A stretch of DNA of 38,526 nt from Thamnocephalis sphaerospora (taxonomy: Eukaryota > Zoopagomycota > Zoopagomycetes > Zoopagales > Sigmoideomycetaceae). The position numbers and the translations under genes were made by a program. This document shows positions 18,478-28,046 of the stretch, piece by piece; position 1 is the stretch's first letter, and the number at the start of each line of letters is the position of its first letter. The notes under the pieces were generated by a model. It worked only from the letters and a program-made list of their open reading frames with translations. It was not told the DNA's origin and made no database searches. The stretch lies in contig KZ992505.1 in assembly GCA_003614735.1 (NCBI GenBank), positions 1 to 38,526 of the forward strand, written 5' to 3'.

Positions 18478-20742
18478 CCCAACGTTGTTTAGGTCCACTC
18501 ACCACTGCCAGTGCTGCTGATGCTGCCGTAGGACTTGCTGTATGCATTGCCGTGCAGCACCCCGGAGCGCAACAGCTCCATGGCAAGGAACAGCTCCGAC
18601 TGGTGCTCAAGCGCCACGCCGTCCTGTTTCGGCGACAGCGACATGGCCTGCAGTAGCGCGCGTCCATAGATATTCTGCGTATGCTTGACGGTGAGGAATC
18701 TACCAGTCATACACGCCGTCAGTAAGTGTGTAGATACAAATGCCGCCAAAAGCGGTGACATCAGCTGCCGCTGCTGATTATACATACTCGCGATGCTCAA
18801 GCGTGTGGAAAAGCACGTCGGCAATAATCTCGTTTTTGGTTGCCATCGGCTGTGATCAGCAACAGGTTTGAGGTTAGACCGCTGGAAGATGTAGTATGCA
18901 TGTTACCAACACCCGCCTCCTTTTTCGGCCGCTGTCCGATCGTCTTTGCAGCCTGTGAGGCTGGAGATAGCGCCTTTAGGCAGAACATAAAGCTAGGGGT
19001 CTCTATCTAAGCGCATCATTTGCGACAATTCACTGTGTCAACAGAGATATTGGCGGTGTACGGCCTGAACTGCTGCTGCTCACCTGCTGCTTGCGCATTG
19101 CCTCCTCAATAAACGCGCGCGGCGCAAACCAGTGCGACCACGCCATCTCCTGCTCCTTCGTGCACGCCAGCGGATGGTCCAGCGTTGGCTCAAACCACGC
19201 GGTCGACACCTATGCAGTTGGGCTCCGTTAACGTCTGCGTCGACAGCAGGTCGGCAGCCTATCCGCATGCTAGCCGTGCGTGCATCCGCGCTCTGGATTG
19301 CCGTCAATTCGTCCATCACACACCAGCTTCCGTGACCGGTAAAACTCGTGCAGGTGCGATGTGGCCAGTGCCATGGTGTGTGCGCGCAACGGCGCCAGCT
19401 TGCCGAGAAACTCGCGGTACTCGGTCGTCTCGCCATTGCACAGCGGAGCCTGCTCAACCAGCTGACCGCTGACCAGCGTGCTAAAGATCTGTGCCGCATG
19501 CTCTGTGAATCTCTGCGCTATCCTATCTGCAGCCCGTACGCGGAACCTACTTGGGGCGCCATCAGACCCTGTGTGATGTACAGGTAGACCTCATCCGGCA
19601 GGCGCGGTCCCATAAACTCGTCCACGTCACTGTCAGTGTCCAATGATTAACAAGCTTTGTCAGTATTATCGCCGCAGCTGTGCAAGTGACCCTTGGCACC
19701 TGCCTTGGCACCTGATCCATCACCAGTGGCCGCACAATGCCGTCGTCGGCCAGCACAAGGTGGTGGCGCATTGCACTGCGCACGCGGCAGTAAACCTCCT
19801 CGTATCGGCTCTTGATGACCTCTGGGTGACCGGCAAAAAACATGACGGTGTTGTATCCGGTCCGATACTGGCGCAGCATATCGTAGACCAGGTTGAAATT
19901 AAAGTTGATGGTGTCGGCGGTGAACACCGGGAAGGTGGAGCAGTAGTCGTAGCCAGCGAGAATGCAGGCATCCAGAAACTGGTCGTCGGTAAGCTGCAGC
20001 TCCTGCAGAATGTTGCGTTTAGACACCCAGGAGAACGTGCCCTTGTCCAGCTCCACCGAAGAGACAATGTGGTCCACGTCAAACATGAGCAACTCGTTAG
20101 GCCCAAGAATGGCATGAATCGGCTGCTCGGGGTGTCTTTCTAGGTAGACCAGCTACGGCGCAGGATGGGTGAGCCGAGCGCGTTGACATACGCCCACGCT
20201 GCGCCACTGACCTGCGCCCAGCTGGAGTATGGCGCACGCATAAACTCGATATCGTTATCATGCAGCACCTTGATGGCCATGTTCACCAGTTCAACTGGCG
20301 CAATGCCGCCGCTGGCTCCCCACAACCGGTACGCATATTCAACGCGGCCATTCTCGTACGCGTCCCAGGCAGACGCGCGCTTCACCGGACGCATGTCTTC
20401 GGTTGAAAAGGCGCGCTCTTTGCGCGGTATGGTGATGCCATGAAAGACAAAGAAAGGATAGATGCTGTAGTTGCGGAACAGACCAAGTTCCCTTTCGATG
20501 GCCGCACGCAGACCGTTGGGACATCCGCCCATGGCCACCGCTGCCGGCTCTTTGGCGGCATTTTGCAGAACGCGACGCAACCAGCTGTTGCCGTCGATAC
20601 CGAGGCGGGTGTCGCGCAGCAGCTGCAGCGGCGACGTCTGCACGAGCCGACGATCGGCCAAAAAGTCTGCGACGATTCAGCGCCCAGTCTACCGTTTGGG
20701 TCGACGTGCATGCTACTCACCGTCCAGGCGACGCACCGGCAT
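17671..20742 (-). CDS. MKT1: Mkt1-like XPG-fold post-transcriptional regulator
   Basis: Homolog of yeast Mkt1, a protein with a degenerate XPG nuclease fold that regulates mRNA with Pbp1. Thirteen exons, in gene order: 20742-20721, 20666-20212, 20152-19704, 19629-19551, 19488-19324, 19209-19084, 18973-18911, 18849-18788, 18699-18503, 18417-18353, 18269-18103, 18030-17832, 17775-17671. They make 717 residues in frame. N-terminal XPG part: MPVRRLDDFLADRRLVQ, LGIDGNSWLRRVL, IYPFFVFHGI. XPG-I part: SWAQLVYLERHP, ILGPNELLMFDVDHIVSS. Middle: VPSDVDEFMGPRLPDEVYLY. C-terminal Mkt1 domain: PVPWAGPLSRELLVFNSFSK, LPFGADANTGLGILAKTYLE, RGLRFWDQ. Introns 19630-19703 and 18031-18102 have GC donors. The donor of intron 18850-18910 is uncertain (GTTGGT, or GCGGGT six bases earlier). 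Confidence 0.92.
18031..18102 (-). other. GC-AG intron 11 of the MKT1-like gene
   Basis: 72-base intron with the strong GC donor AAAG|GCAAGT and acceptor CAACAG. The phase-2 join gives AINQ-S-LPFGADANTG, matching the Mkt1 C-terminal domain. Confidence 0.88.
18445..18472 (+). repeat. (TC)14 microsatellite in an MKT1 intron
   Basis: A perfect dinucleotide run within intron 18418-18502. In the transcript of the minus-strand gene it reads as (GA)n. Confidence 0.9.
19630..19703 (-). other. GC-AG intron 3 of the MKT1-like gene
   Basis: 74-base intron with donor CCAAG|GCAGGT. It is the only donor I found that gives the right phase (2) and joins DQVP to SDVDEFMGPRLPDE, as in other Mkt1 proteins. 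The donor sits inside a 12-base tandem repeat. Confidence 0.8.
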
Positions 20743-21013
20743 GATGAAGGCGTCAGGTCGTGTGCTATTATAATGGGCGGCTACCGAGACCGCCAGTCAA
20801 GAAGAGTTGGGCAGAGTGCTAGCTAGCACAGGCTGCGAAGCTGGAGTAGTGCGCTTTTGAAGAGCAACGGGAATGCGCGCGCGTACGGCAGGAGACTATG
20901 TGCACAGGATAGAGGGCTGCGAGAATGAGAACGAGGCGTCGACCGTCCAACGCCATCACCGCCACTCAGCGTCACTCCACCACCACCACGCCGGCTTGGA
21001 TCGGCTGTTGCTC

Positions 21014-22224
21014 ATGCTACGCGCTCAGCTCCGTCTGCTGCCTAGAGTGTCGCCACTGTCGGCCGCTAGTCGGCCAGCAGTGCCGCTTGGCTGGCCTCAG
21101 GCCAGGATTGGCATGCACACGGCCAGTCGATGGCACGTCGCTTGGCCAGCTGGCAACGGCGGCCTGTGCACGCGCGTCTCGCGCGCCTTTCCTGGTCGCG
21201 CAACATGGGCTATGGCCAGGCAGCAGCAGTGTACAGGCCATTTGTCGCCGCCGTCTTTCGCAATGCTGGCTGCTGGTCGCTCGTTTCATATGGGCCGACG
21301 CGCACCGCTCTCGGTCGCCGACTTTTTCACGCGCACACAGCGACTAAGCGGCGCACGTGCGTATTCCGGCCGTGCCAGCCGTGCCAGCCTTGTCACACCG
21401 ACGCTGCTCGCGCTCAACACGGCAGTGTTTCTCGCCTGGACGTATGCGCGCTGGGAACAGGAGGCGCATCCGTACCAGCAGCAGTGGCTGCTAAAGTTTA
21501 TGGCGCGCAACTTTATGACATCAAGCGATAATGTGCTTGAAGGCCATCGCTGGTGGACCCTCCTCACTGCCAGCTTCAGCCACAGCAATCTTATTCACTT
21601 TGGCGTCAACATGATGGTGCTCTGGAGCTTTGGCCCCGTGGTAAGCTGCGTCAACAACATGGACAGCGACCGTCTTGCTAATCGCACCGTTTAGATGGCC
21701 GGTCTACTGGGCACGAGCCGCTTTCTGACCCTTTATCTAACGAGCGGACTCACCGCGTCCATCTCCAGCATCGCCTACTATCGCTGGCTTGACACCCAGC
21801 GATCCTGGATGGAACCACCGAGAGCAGTCGCTTCACAGGGCGCCTCGGGTGCGTATAGCCATGCCCATAGCCATGCCCGCTCTATCCGAATTGCTCACAC
21901 GCACGTACGCTGCATTTCCAGGCAGCCTTCTTGGCGTAGCGACCGTTTTTACCCTCCTTTTCCCAACCTCCAAGTTCCTCATCTTTTTTGTGCTACCCGT
22001 GCCTGCTTGGCTGGCGCTGCTTGGTGTGGCCGGCAACGACCTGTACCATGTCGTTCGCAGACAGGCGAGTTTCGGCGCGGAGGGGAAGGACACGAGCCTG
22101 GCATGGCTGCGCTAACCTGGACTACACACAGACTAGCCTTTTTGACCACCCAGGTCATCTAGGAGGTGTAGCAGGAGGATTGGCAACCTACATGTTTTGG
22201 GCAGCCCGTGCCATCCGGCTCTAG
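21014..22224 (+). CDS. Mitochondrial-type rhomboid intramembrane serine protease
   Basis: Rhomboid protease, probably of the PARL/Pcp1 group in the mitochondrial inner membrane. Exons 21014-21640, 21695-21848, 21922-22064 and 22132-22224 give 338 residues. The start at 21014 (MLRAQLRLLPRVSPL) is chosen because it gives an Arg/Leu/Ser-rich targeting sequence; an upstream in-frame ATG at 20873 would add 47 unlikely residues. Membrane segments start near PTLLALNTAVFLAWTYA. Rhomboid blocks are GHRWWTLLTASFSHSNLIHF and GVNMMVLWSFGPV. The catalytic serine is S260 in QGASGSLLG, and the histidine is H317 in FDHPGHLGGVAGGLATYMFW. The last intron (22065-22131) has a GC donor. The gene diverges from the MKT1-like gene over 271 bases. 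Confidence 0.92.
22065..22131 (+). other. GC-AG intron 3 of the rhomboid gene
   Basis: 67-base intron with donor AGACAG|GCGAGT, branch point GCTAACC and acceptor CACACAG. It joins YHVVRRQ to TSLFDHPGHLGG in phase 0; reading through instead hits a stop before the catalytic histidine. Confidence 0.88.
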
Positions 22225-22286
22225 TCACACATAGCGCTGGAACGCAGGATCGTCATTTATCAACTGTTTGCTGACAACGTAGTAGC

Positions 22287-23232
22287 TCAACCTTGTTCCA
22301 GCAAGTGCTCCTTAAGGTGTTCACGCAACTTGGGCATGTTTGCTAAAGGCAGCGCGCAGCGATGACACACCAGCGGCTGTTTGAGTAGTGCTTCGCACCG
22401 TTCTTGCGGAAACATCTGTGTTGCGCCGTGTCAGCGGTGCTATGCCATTCGACGCCGTTCAATCTATGCCCCAGGTGTCTCCCTACTTCAATACGCCCGT
22501 TCCTCTCAAGGGTCTGCAACACATTCTCGACCGGTCGGAAAAAGTCGGTAGCAAACGAATTATAGTGACGCTTGGTCTTGACGTTGGTGCTGTACAAATC
22601 ACTGCTAATAACATGCAAATGCAGTTGGCTGTGCAAGGATGCAGAGCGAGCGATAAGGGTGTGCTCAGGCGGGCACTGGCTAACATACGCACCGCATGCT
22701 GGGACGGGCATGAAATCCTGCGACAAATCCTGGCACGTTCAGGTGGATCTCCGTACGTGGACTACCCTCCACGTCATCGTCATCATCCACGTTTGCACAC
22801 TTCAGGCGCAGCTCGTCATTGCCCACTGCGCTCTTCTGCAACAGGTAGGCCTCAGATGCCAGTCGACGTCCACACGCTAGCATCTGCTGTAGCAATGGGA
22901 GATGACTACGCTCCAGACTGTGTAGACCATCCACCGCAATACGTGGCATCACCAGCCAATGATGTCGGGCCTGATGTGCAAACCGCAGTCATTTAGAGCA
23001 ACGCGAGTCGTTTCTACGGACGACTACTGCTTACTTTTGGATATTTGTCTTGAACAGCCACCACGCTCGCATCCCACCAACATACAAGCGTTGGAAACGC
23101 CTCGGGTGTCTGGCAGTAGGGCAGCAGCGCGTCAAACCACCGACTCGAGGGGCTGGCTTGGCGACGACTGCTGGTGCTGACGTGGGAATCAGCCTGCTTG
23201 CCTGTAGTATGCGCGCGCTTCTGAGCCTGCAT
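22287..23232 (-). CDS. APTX: Aprataxin: HIT-domain DNA 5'-adenylate hydrolase with C2H2 finger
   Basis: Aprataxin removes AMP from aborted DNA ligation ends (yeast Hnt3). Exons in gene order: 23232-23035, 22970-22693, 22628-22487, 22415-22287; 248 residues. Landmarks are AVQDKYPKARHHWLVMP, GFHARPSM, then RQLHLHVIS as the histidine motif (residues 159-167), KRHYNSFATDFF, and a C-terminal zinc finger with C223, C226, H239 and H243 (VCHRCALPLANMPKLREHLKEH). The animal N-terminal FHA domain is absent, as in fungi. Two oddities: the first histidine of the HxHxH motif is Gln160, and an acidic insert (VDDDDDVEGSP) interrupts the region before GFHARPS. The start at 23232 is the in-frame ATG before ARG/SER-rich sequence. 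An upstream exon is possible. Confidence 0.93.
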
Positions 23233-23907
23233 GAGCACGCTAACTTGGGTGACCGACAAAGGCCGCAAGCCATTTGCATTAGCCGGTGAAACTCGCCGAC
23301 GGGGACCGCACAAATACGAATTGCCTACATGCTGTGCGCTTCATGTTCACGTTGCAAAAATGGAAGAGGAGTACGGCGGTCAACAGCACGCTGCATCTGT
23401 TACCATATTCATGCATACTGTTTGACGAGTGAAACGCACAGCGCACCTTTCTGGTGGGTCTTGCTAGTAGAATTACTAGCACTATTCTCGGCATCCGGCA
23501 CTAAACATCTCCCGGCACTACTGTCATGTTCTATAGACGCACGTAGGCATCCAGTCATGGCAGTATGAAACGTCCTGAAACTTGGGCACGATGCTTACCC
23601 CTACATGACCTATGTTTTCAGCCGACGCGTATATGTAACAGTGGCTGCGACGGCTTGGTTATAAGCCGCCCGCGCTGGTGCGCCACCAGGCTTGCAGCGT
23701 CACTCCCTCTACGCGCCACTACTAGCCGACCATATCCTCTCTTCGTATTTGCTTGGCACAAACGCGCACCGCCTATAACGCAGCCATCTTCCTTCGCCTC
23801 GACTGTGTGTTTTACGGTGCATAGATAGCCCGCAGTCGGTCACAGCCACGCTTCAGCACACGAGCACCCGCTCCTTCCATTAACTTTTTACGCTGATACC
23901 TGTCCAA
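23233..23907. other. Divergent promoter region of aprataxin and tyrosinase 1
   Basis: Contains a plus-strand TATAAG at 23660-23665, about 245 bases before the tyrosinase ATG, and pyrimidine-rich leader-like sequence after it. No coding sequence is seen. Confidence 0.5.
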
Positions 23908-25446
23908 ATGCGTTTCTCGACATGTTCGCTGGCACTCCCACTGGTTGGGTGCGCGCTTCTGATGGCTACCCGCACGGTGGACGGCCAGGACATTCGTCCT
24001 GAGACATGCTCGAACGGCGTGCTGGAAAGACAAGAAATCCGCACTCTCACCGAAGACCGACGCAAGGCGTTCATCAACGCTTTCAAGGAGCTGCACACGG
24101 GCGCCTCGCCCACCGAACTTGACAGGCTGTCCGATTATCACAATCAGGCGGCTGGCTATGCACACAGCAACGCGATGTTCCTACCATGGCATCGCTACTA
24201 CCTTGTATTCCTTGAGCGCAAGCTGCAAAAGCAAGACCCCATGATTACCGTACCCTATTGGGACTGGACTCTCGATTCTCAAGCGCCCGAGACATCGGTA
24301 GTGTTCAAAGAGGACTTTTTTGGCGGCAACGGTAAGGGCAAGGACAACTGCGTCGAGGACGGCCCGCTAGCTGGTTGGCAAATGGCCTACCCAAAGCCCG
24401 GTTGCCTGAAACGAAAATTCGACCAGGGCGACAAGATTGGCGCCTTTTACTCGCCAGAGGGAATCAGGCGGCTGCTTGCCGAGAACACAGAGTTTAGCTC
24501 GTTCCATTTGGCCCTGGAGGGAATTCCTCACGGGCGTATCCATGTTGGCATAGATGGCCACATGAACACCATGCACGCGCCCAACGACCCGCTGTTCTTC
24601 CTGCATCACGCGATGGTGGACAAGATTTGGTCCGATTGGCAGGAAAAGTATCCAGACAAGGCGCGCTCCTACGCAGGAAAAAAGGAAAATGGCCAAGCAG
24701 CACCCAGCGATATTATCCCGCCGTGGAACGACCTAAAGGTGGAGGATATGTTTGACACGACTGCACTTTGTTACAAGTATGCACCCACGCCCGCCAATGT
24801 CAACCAGCTGGAGATGGACGCAAACAATTCGGGCAACTCAAACAACTCAAATAGAGGCCATCAGTCATCGCGCGACCGCCGCTCTACCGCCCTGCAAAGA
24901 CGCCTGCTTACGGAGGCTTCCGGCGTGGATGGCATCGCGGCATGTGTGGAAAAGAACGACACTGCCTCTGCCACGCCGCCGTCCGGCGACCGCATGTCGC
25001 TGAACAAGCTGCGCATGCCGCCGCCCCTTCCTGACGATTGGATTCAGATGAACAAGCAGAACCCAGAGTACATTCGTGCTCAGGAAGCAGACTTTCTAAA
25101 AAATGTCTACGACAAGATCAATGCTGTTCCTGGCTACATATCGCCAAGTGCACTTGTCAACCGCCCCTGCCAGCTGGAGAAGCTGGTCTCATCTGGACAG
25201 TGCACCTTTACCGCGGCATTTGGAAACACTCAGCTACAGCTCGCGCTTCCAAAGAATATCAGTAACCCGAAGGAAGTGACCAAGTATGTGGCCTCGCACG
25301 TCCGAAACTACGTGGCTGAGGGCCTCAGAAACAGCTCAACGACGGCGGAGAGTGCCAACGAAGCTGTAGAGACAATCCTTTCCAAGCCCGCAGAGTCTGT
25401 AGGATCAAGTCACGGCGGCTCGCCTTGCGTATGCCACAGCTACTAG
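23908..25446 (+). CDS. Secreted tyrosinase 1
   Basis: Type-3 copper enzyme that oxidises phenols to quinones, for example in melanin formation or cell-wall cross-linking. 512 residues, no intron. A signal peptide covers about residues 1-26. Copper A ligands: H78, H86 and H95 (YHNQAAGYAHSNAMFLPWHR). Copper B ligands: H208 and H212 (PHGRIHVGIDGH) and one of H233/H234 (DPLFFLHHAMVDKIW). VPYWDWTLDSQAP is the family core. The catalytic domain ends near residue 292. An Asn/Ser-rich linker follows, then a C-terminal domain at about 356-497 (LRMPPPLPDDW, VYDKINAVPGYISPSAL, FTAAFGN) shared with tyrosinase 2. The last residues, CVCHSY, are Cys-containing. The C-terminal domain may shield the active site, as C-terminal caps do in other fungal tyrosinases, but its sequence is not one I recognise. 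Confidence 0.95.
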   Translation: MRFSTCSLALPLVGCALLMATRTVDGQDIRPETCSNGVLERQEIRTLTEDRRKAFINAFKELHTGASPTELDRLSDYHNQAAGYAHSNAMFLPWHRYYLVFLERKLQKQDPMITVPYWDWTLDSQAPETSVVFKEDFFGGNGKGKDNCVEDGPLAGWQMAYPKPGCLKRKFDQGDKIGAFYSPEGIRRLLAENTEFSSFHLALEGIPHGRIHVGIDGHMNTMHAPNDPLFFLHHAMVDKIWSDWQEKYPDKARSYAGKKENGQAAPSDIIPPWNDLKVEDMFDTTALCYKYAPTPANVNQLEMDANNSGNSNNSNRGHQSSRDRRSTALQRRLLTEASGVDGIAACVEKNDTASATPPSGDRMSLNKLRMPPPLPDDWIQMNKQNPEYIRAQEADFLKNVYDKINAVPGYISPSALVNRPCQLEKLVSSGQCTFTAAFGNTQLQLALPKNISNPKEVTKYVASHVRNYVAEGLRNSSTTAESANEAVETILSKPAESVGSSHGGSPCVCHSY

Positions 25447-25805
25447 TGGTCAGCTGTCGATTACCGTGTAATGCCAACATGTCCAGCTTCCGTCCATGCC
25501 AGACGCATTGGTTTTTGCATTGCGCATTTTCTTGCATATGCACTCTTCGCAGAGTCGTTTAAATAGATACATTTATGTGCATTTAAGATTAAACTGAGGA
25601 TTGGAATGTAACAGAACGCGTGGCCTCTATTCTGGTGGAACCTCATTACTGAGCCATTTATCCATCGCTCTAAGCGTCTGTATTTGCATTCTCTGTATCT
25701 GCATCCACTTTGGCTCTGTTGCTCGCTAGTGCACATTTGAGCAGTGATATATGCAGGTTTATAACATTGTATTGGCCGTGATCAGAAAACGTGACAGCAG
25801 ATACT
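25447..25805. other. Convergent spacer between the tyrosinases
   Basis: 359 AT-richer bases holding both 3' ends. No gene is seen. Confidence 0.6.
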
Positions 25806-28046
25806 CTACTCGCAATCCTCCTCCGCTGCGTCGGTGTCTTCCTCATCGCAATCTTCTTCGGCAGCGGCATCTTCGCCTTCGTCGCAGTCTTCCTCGTCGG
25901 CTACATCGTCTTCCTCGCAATCCTCTTCGTCATCGACGTCGTACTCGTAACAGTCTTCCTCTGCGGCGTCCGGTGACGGAGAGTTGGAGCCAGCCAGCGA
26001 TGCAGGCGGAGGGGTGGCCGACACTGGATAAGCGGTATTGCTACCGTTCGGAACAGCAGGCGCCGGAGCCCAGCCATTGGTGTAGTTACGGTATGCAGCG
26101 GTAACCGGGTTGACCAGCGAATCAGGGCGGACGCCCGTCTGCGCTGGCGTTCCAATGATACGGGTCACAGCATCAGCAATGGCCGATGGCGTAGTGATAT
26201 TCGTCTGCGGGTCCTTTAGGCTTGCGCTAACGTAGTCAGCCACCTGGTCACGCAGGCCCTTTACCACCGTGGCAATGCTGCGAGTGTCGTTTGCTATGAT
26301 CGACGTGCGCTGATTGCCAAAACCAGCAGTAAACTGAACTTGGCCTTCGGCAATCAGCTGGCTGAGCTGTGACGGACGGCTGGCCAGTGCACAAGGAGAC
26401 ACATAGCCGGTGACCGAGTTGAGACGATCGTAAACGCTCCGCTTGTACTCGGCCTCCAGAGCACGCGCTTGCGTAATCGAAAACTTGTGCATGTTGAGCC
26501 ACGGCTCCGGAACAGGTGCCGGCATGCGGAGGCGCGTGAGCGAGGTGAGATCGTCGCTCGGAGGTGTGACCTCCACACTCTGAGCAGGTGCGTTAACGCT
26601 CGGAGCTGCAGCGACAGGGTTGGCAGCGATAGGCTGGGCTTCGGCAGGGCTGTTAGCAGACTCGGCGTCCACATCGGCCTTGTTCTGCACGTCGATATCC
26701 TCCTCAGGAGCAGAGACCGAGTAGCTGCGACGGTTCCACCAGTGCCGGTTGCGTTCCCGGAACTGAGACAGCACGTCCCGGAAGCGATCCCAAAAGTTCC
26801 TGTGCTGTGGCGTCTCCGTAGACGCTGGCTGTTGGGTAGCCGGCGGGCTTGTCGATGTCGGCAAAGAGGTCACCTGAGCGGGCGCGCTAATCGGCGTGCT
26901 TGCAGGCACTGTGGGCGAAGCGGTTGACGTGGATGCCGATTCCGTTGGCGAAGCAACCGACGAGGACGTTGGCGTCGTGGGCTGAGCGGTAGGCTCTGCC
27001 GCCGATGAGGTGGCACTAGATGTTGACGAGGCGCTGTCGGACACCGACGAGGTAGTGCTAGATGCCGATGAGGTAGCGCTAGATGTGGATGAAGTGGTGG
27101 TGGTCGGATCCTCAGGATCAACGCTCAGCTCATCATAGGTGTAGCAAAGAGCGCGGACGCTGAGCATATCGCGGACGCGTAGATCACCCCACGGTTCCAT
27201 CACGGTATCAACGGTGCCCTCGGTGCCGTCTTCAAGCTTGCCGTTAAAGGTGTTTGCGTTATCCGGATGTGCTATCTGCCACTGATCCCAGATCTTGTCC
27301 ACCATGGCGTGATGCATAAAGAAAAGCGGATCGTTTGGCGAGTGCATGTAGAGCATGTGTCCGCCGATAGCGTTATGAACATCGCCATGCGGTCCTATTT
27401 CAATGGCAAGTCGGAAGTCATTGTAGCGCGGCTTGCTCGAGATCATATACTGGATGGCCTCGGGCGAGTAGAATGACTTGATCCTTTTACCGTTATTGAA
27501 TCCACGGCGCAGACAGTCGCGCCGCGGGTAGGCCGGCTGCCAGCTGGCAAACGGGCCATCCTGCACGCATCCGTCGTTGTCTTTGCCGTTGCCACCAAAG
27601 TAGTCATTCTTGAAGATGTCCGAGGTATGGGGCGCCTGGGAGTCGAGGGTCCAGTCCCAATACGGCACCATGATGTCTGGGTTAATGTTCTGCAGGTCAA
27701 TCTCAAACTCGCGAAGATAGCGGCGATGCCACGGGAAAAATATGGGCGTGTTGTGAGCGTATGTGTTGGCGTTCATATGCTGCAGAGAGTAGGCGTCGTA
27801 ACGGGTTGGAGACGGGCCATATTGCAGCTGACGCACAGCGTCGAGAAACACCTTTCGCTCTTCTGCGCTGATCTTTCGGATCTCACGACGAGGACGAATG
27901 CCTTGAGGGCACTGGTTGGGCACAACCCGGCCCGGCTTGTCTACTGGTGTGGATCGCTTTGCCTGCGCGTCGACCGCCGGAGCGTCTAGTGCGACGGCAG
28001 CAAGTACGATTACCGCAGCCAGAAGAGGGTTGAATAGATGTCTCAT
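25806..28046 (-). CDS. Secreted tyrosinase 2 with Ser/Thr linker and acidic EEDC tail
   Basis: Paralog of tyrosinase 1, 746 residues, no intron. The start at 28046 gives a clean signal peptide (MRHLFNPLLAAVIVLAAVAL); an in-frame ATG at 28109 would put 21 polar residues before it. Copper A: H90, H98, H107 (LQHMNANTYAHNTPIFFPWH). Copper B: H220, H224 and H245/H246 (GPHGDVHNAIGGH, FFMHHAMVDKIW). Residues 315-410 form a Ser/Thr/Pro-rich, probably O-glycosylated linker. Residues 495-637 repeat the C-terminal domain of tyrosinase 1 (LRMPAPVPEPW, GYVSPCALASRP, FTAGFGN). The final 52 residues are almost only Asp, Glu and Ala with five EEDC motifs. The linker suggests attachment to, or spacing from, the cell wall. 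Confidence 0.95.
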   Translation of the reverse strand: MRHLFNPLLAAVIVLAAVALDAPAVDAQAKRSTPVDKPGRVVPNQCPQGIRPRREIRKISAEERKVFLDAVRQLQYGPSPTRYDAYSLQHMNANTYAHNTPIFFPWHRRYLREFEIDLQNINPDIMVPYWDWTLDSQAPHTSDIFKNDYFGGNGKDNDGCVQDGPFASWQPAYPRRDCLRRGFNNGKRIKSFYSPEAIQYMISSKPRYNDFRLAIEIGPHGDVHNAIGGHMLYMHSPNDPLFFMHHAMVDKIWDQWQIAHPDNANTFNGKLEDGTEGTVDTVMEPWGDLRVRDMLSVRALCYTYDELSVDPEDPTTTTSSTSSATSSASSTTSSVSDSASSTSSATSSAAEPTAQPTTPTSSSVASPTESASTSTASPTVPASTPISAPAQVTSLPTSTSPPATQQPASTETPQHRNFWDRFRDVLSQFRERNRHWWNRRSYSVSAPEEDIDVQNKADVDAESANSPAEAQPIAANPVAAAPSVNAPAQSVEVTPPSDDLTSLTRLRMPAPVPEPWLNMHKFSITQARALEAEYKRSVYDRLNSVTGYVSPCALASRPSQLSQLIAEGQVQFTAGFGNQRTSIIANDTRSIATVVKGLRDQVADYVSASLKDPQTNITTPSAIADAVTRIIGTPAQTGVRPDSLVNPVTAAYRNYTNGWAPAPAVPNGSNTAYPVSATPPPASLAGSNSPSPDAAEEDCYEYDVDDEEDCEEDDVADEEDCDEGEDAAAEEDCDEEDTDAAEEDCE
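25809..25961 (-). repeat. Coding repeat for five EEDC motifs
   Basis: The 3' end of tyrosinase 2 codes for repeated Glu-Glu-Asp-Cys units spaced by 7-9 other acidic or Ala residues (about residues 696-745). The DNA is correspondingly repetitive. Confidence 0.8.

Noticed and set aside
20766-20772. TATAATA on the minus strand before the MKT1-like gene
   Set aside because: Only 24 bases before the ATG, too close to act as a TATA box for this start.
22388-22996. 202-codon plus-strand frame overlapping aprataxin
   Set aside because: Antisense shadow; the minus strand carries the aprataxin exons with full family motifs.
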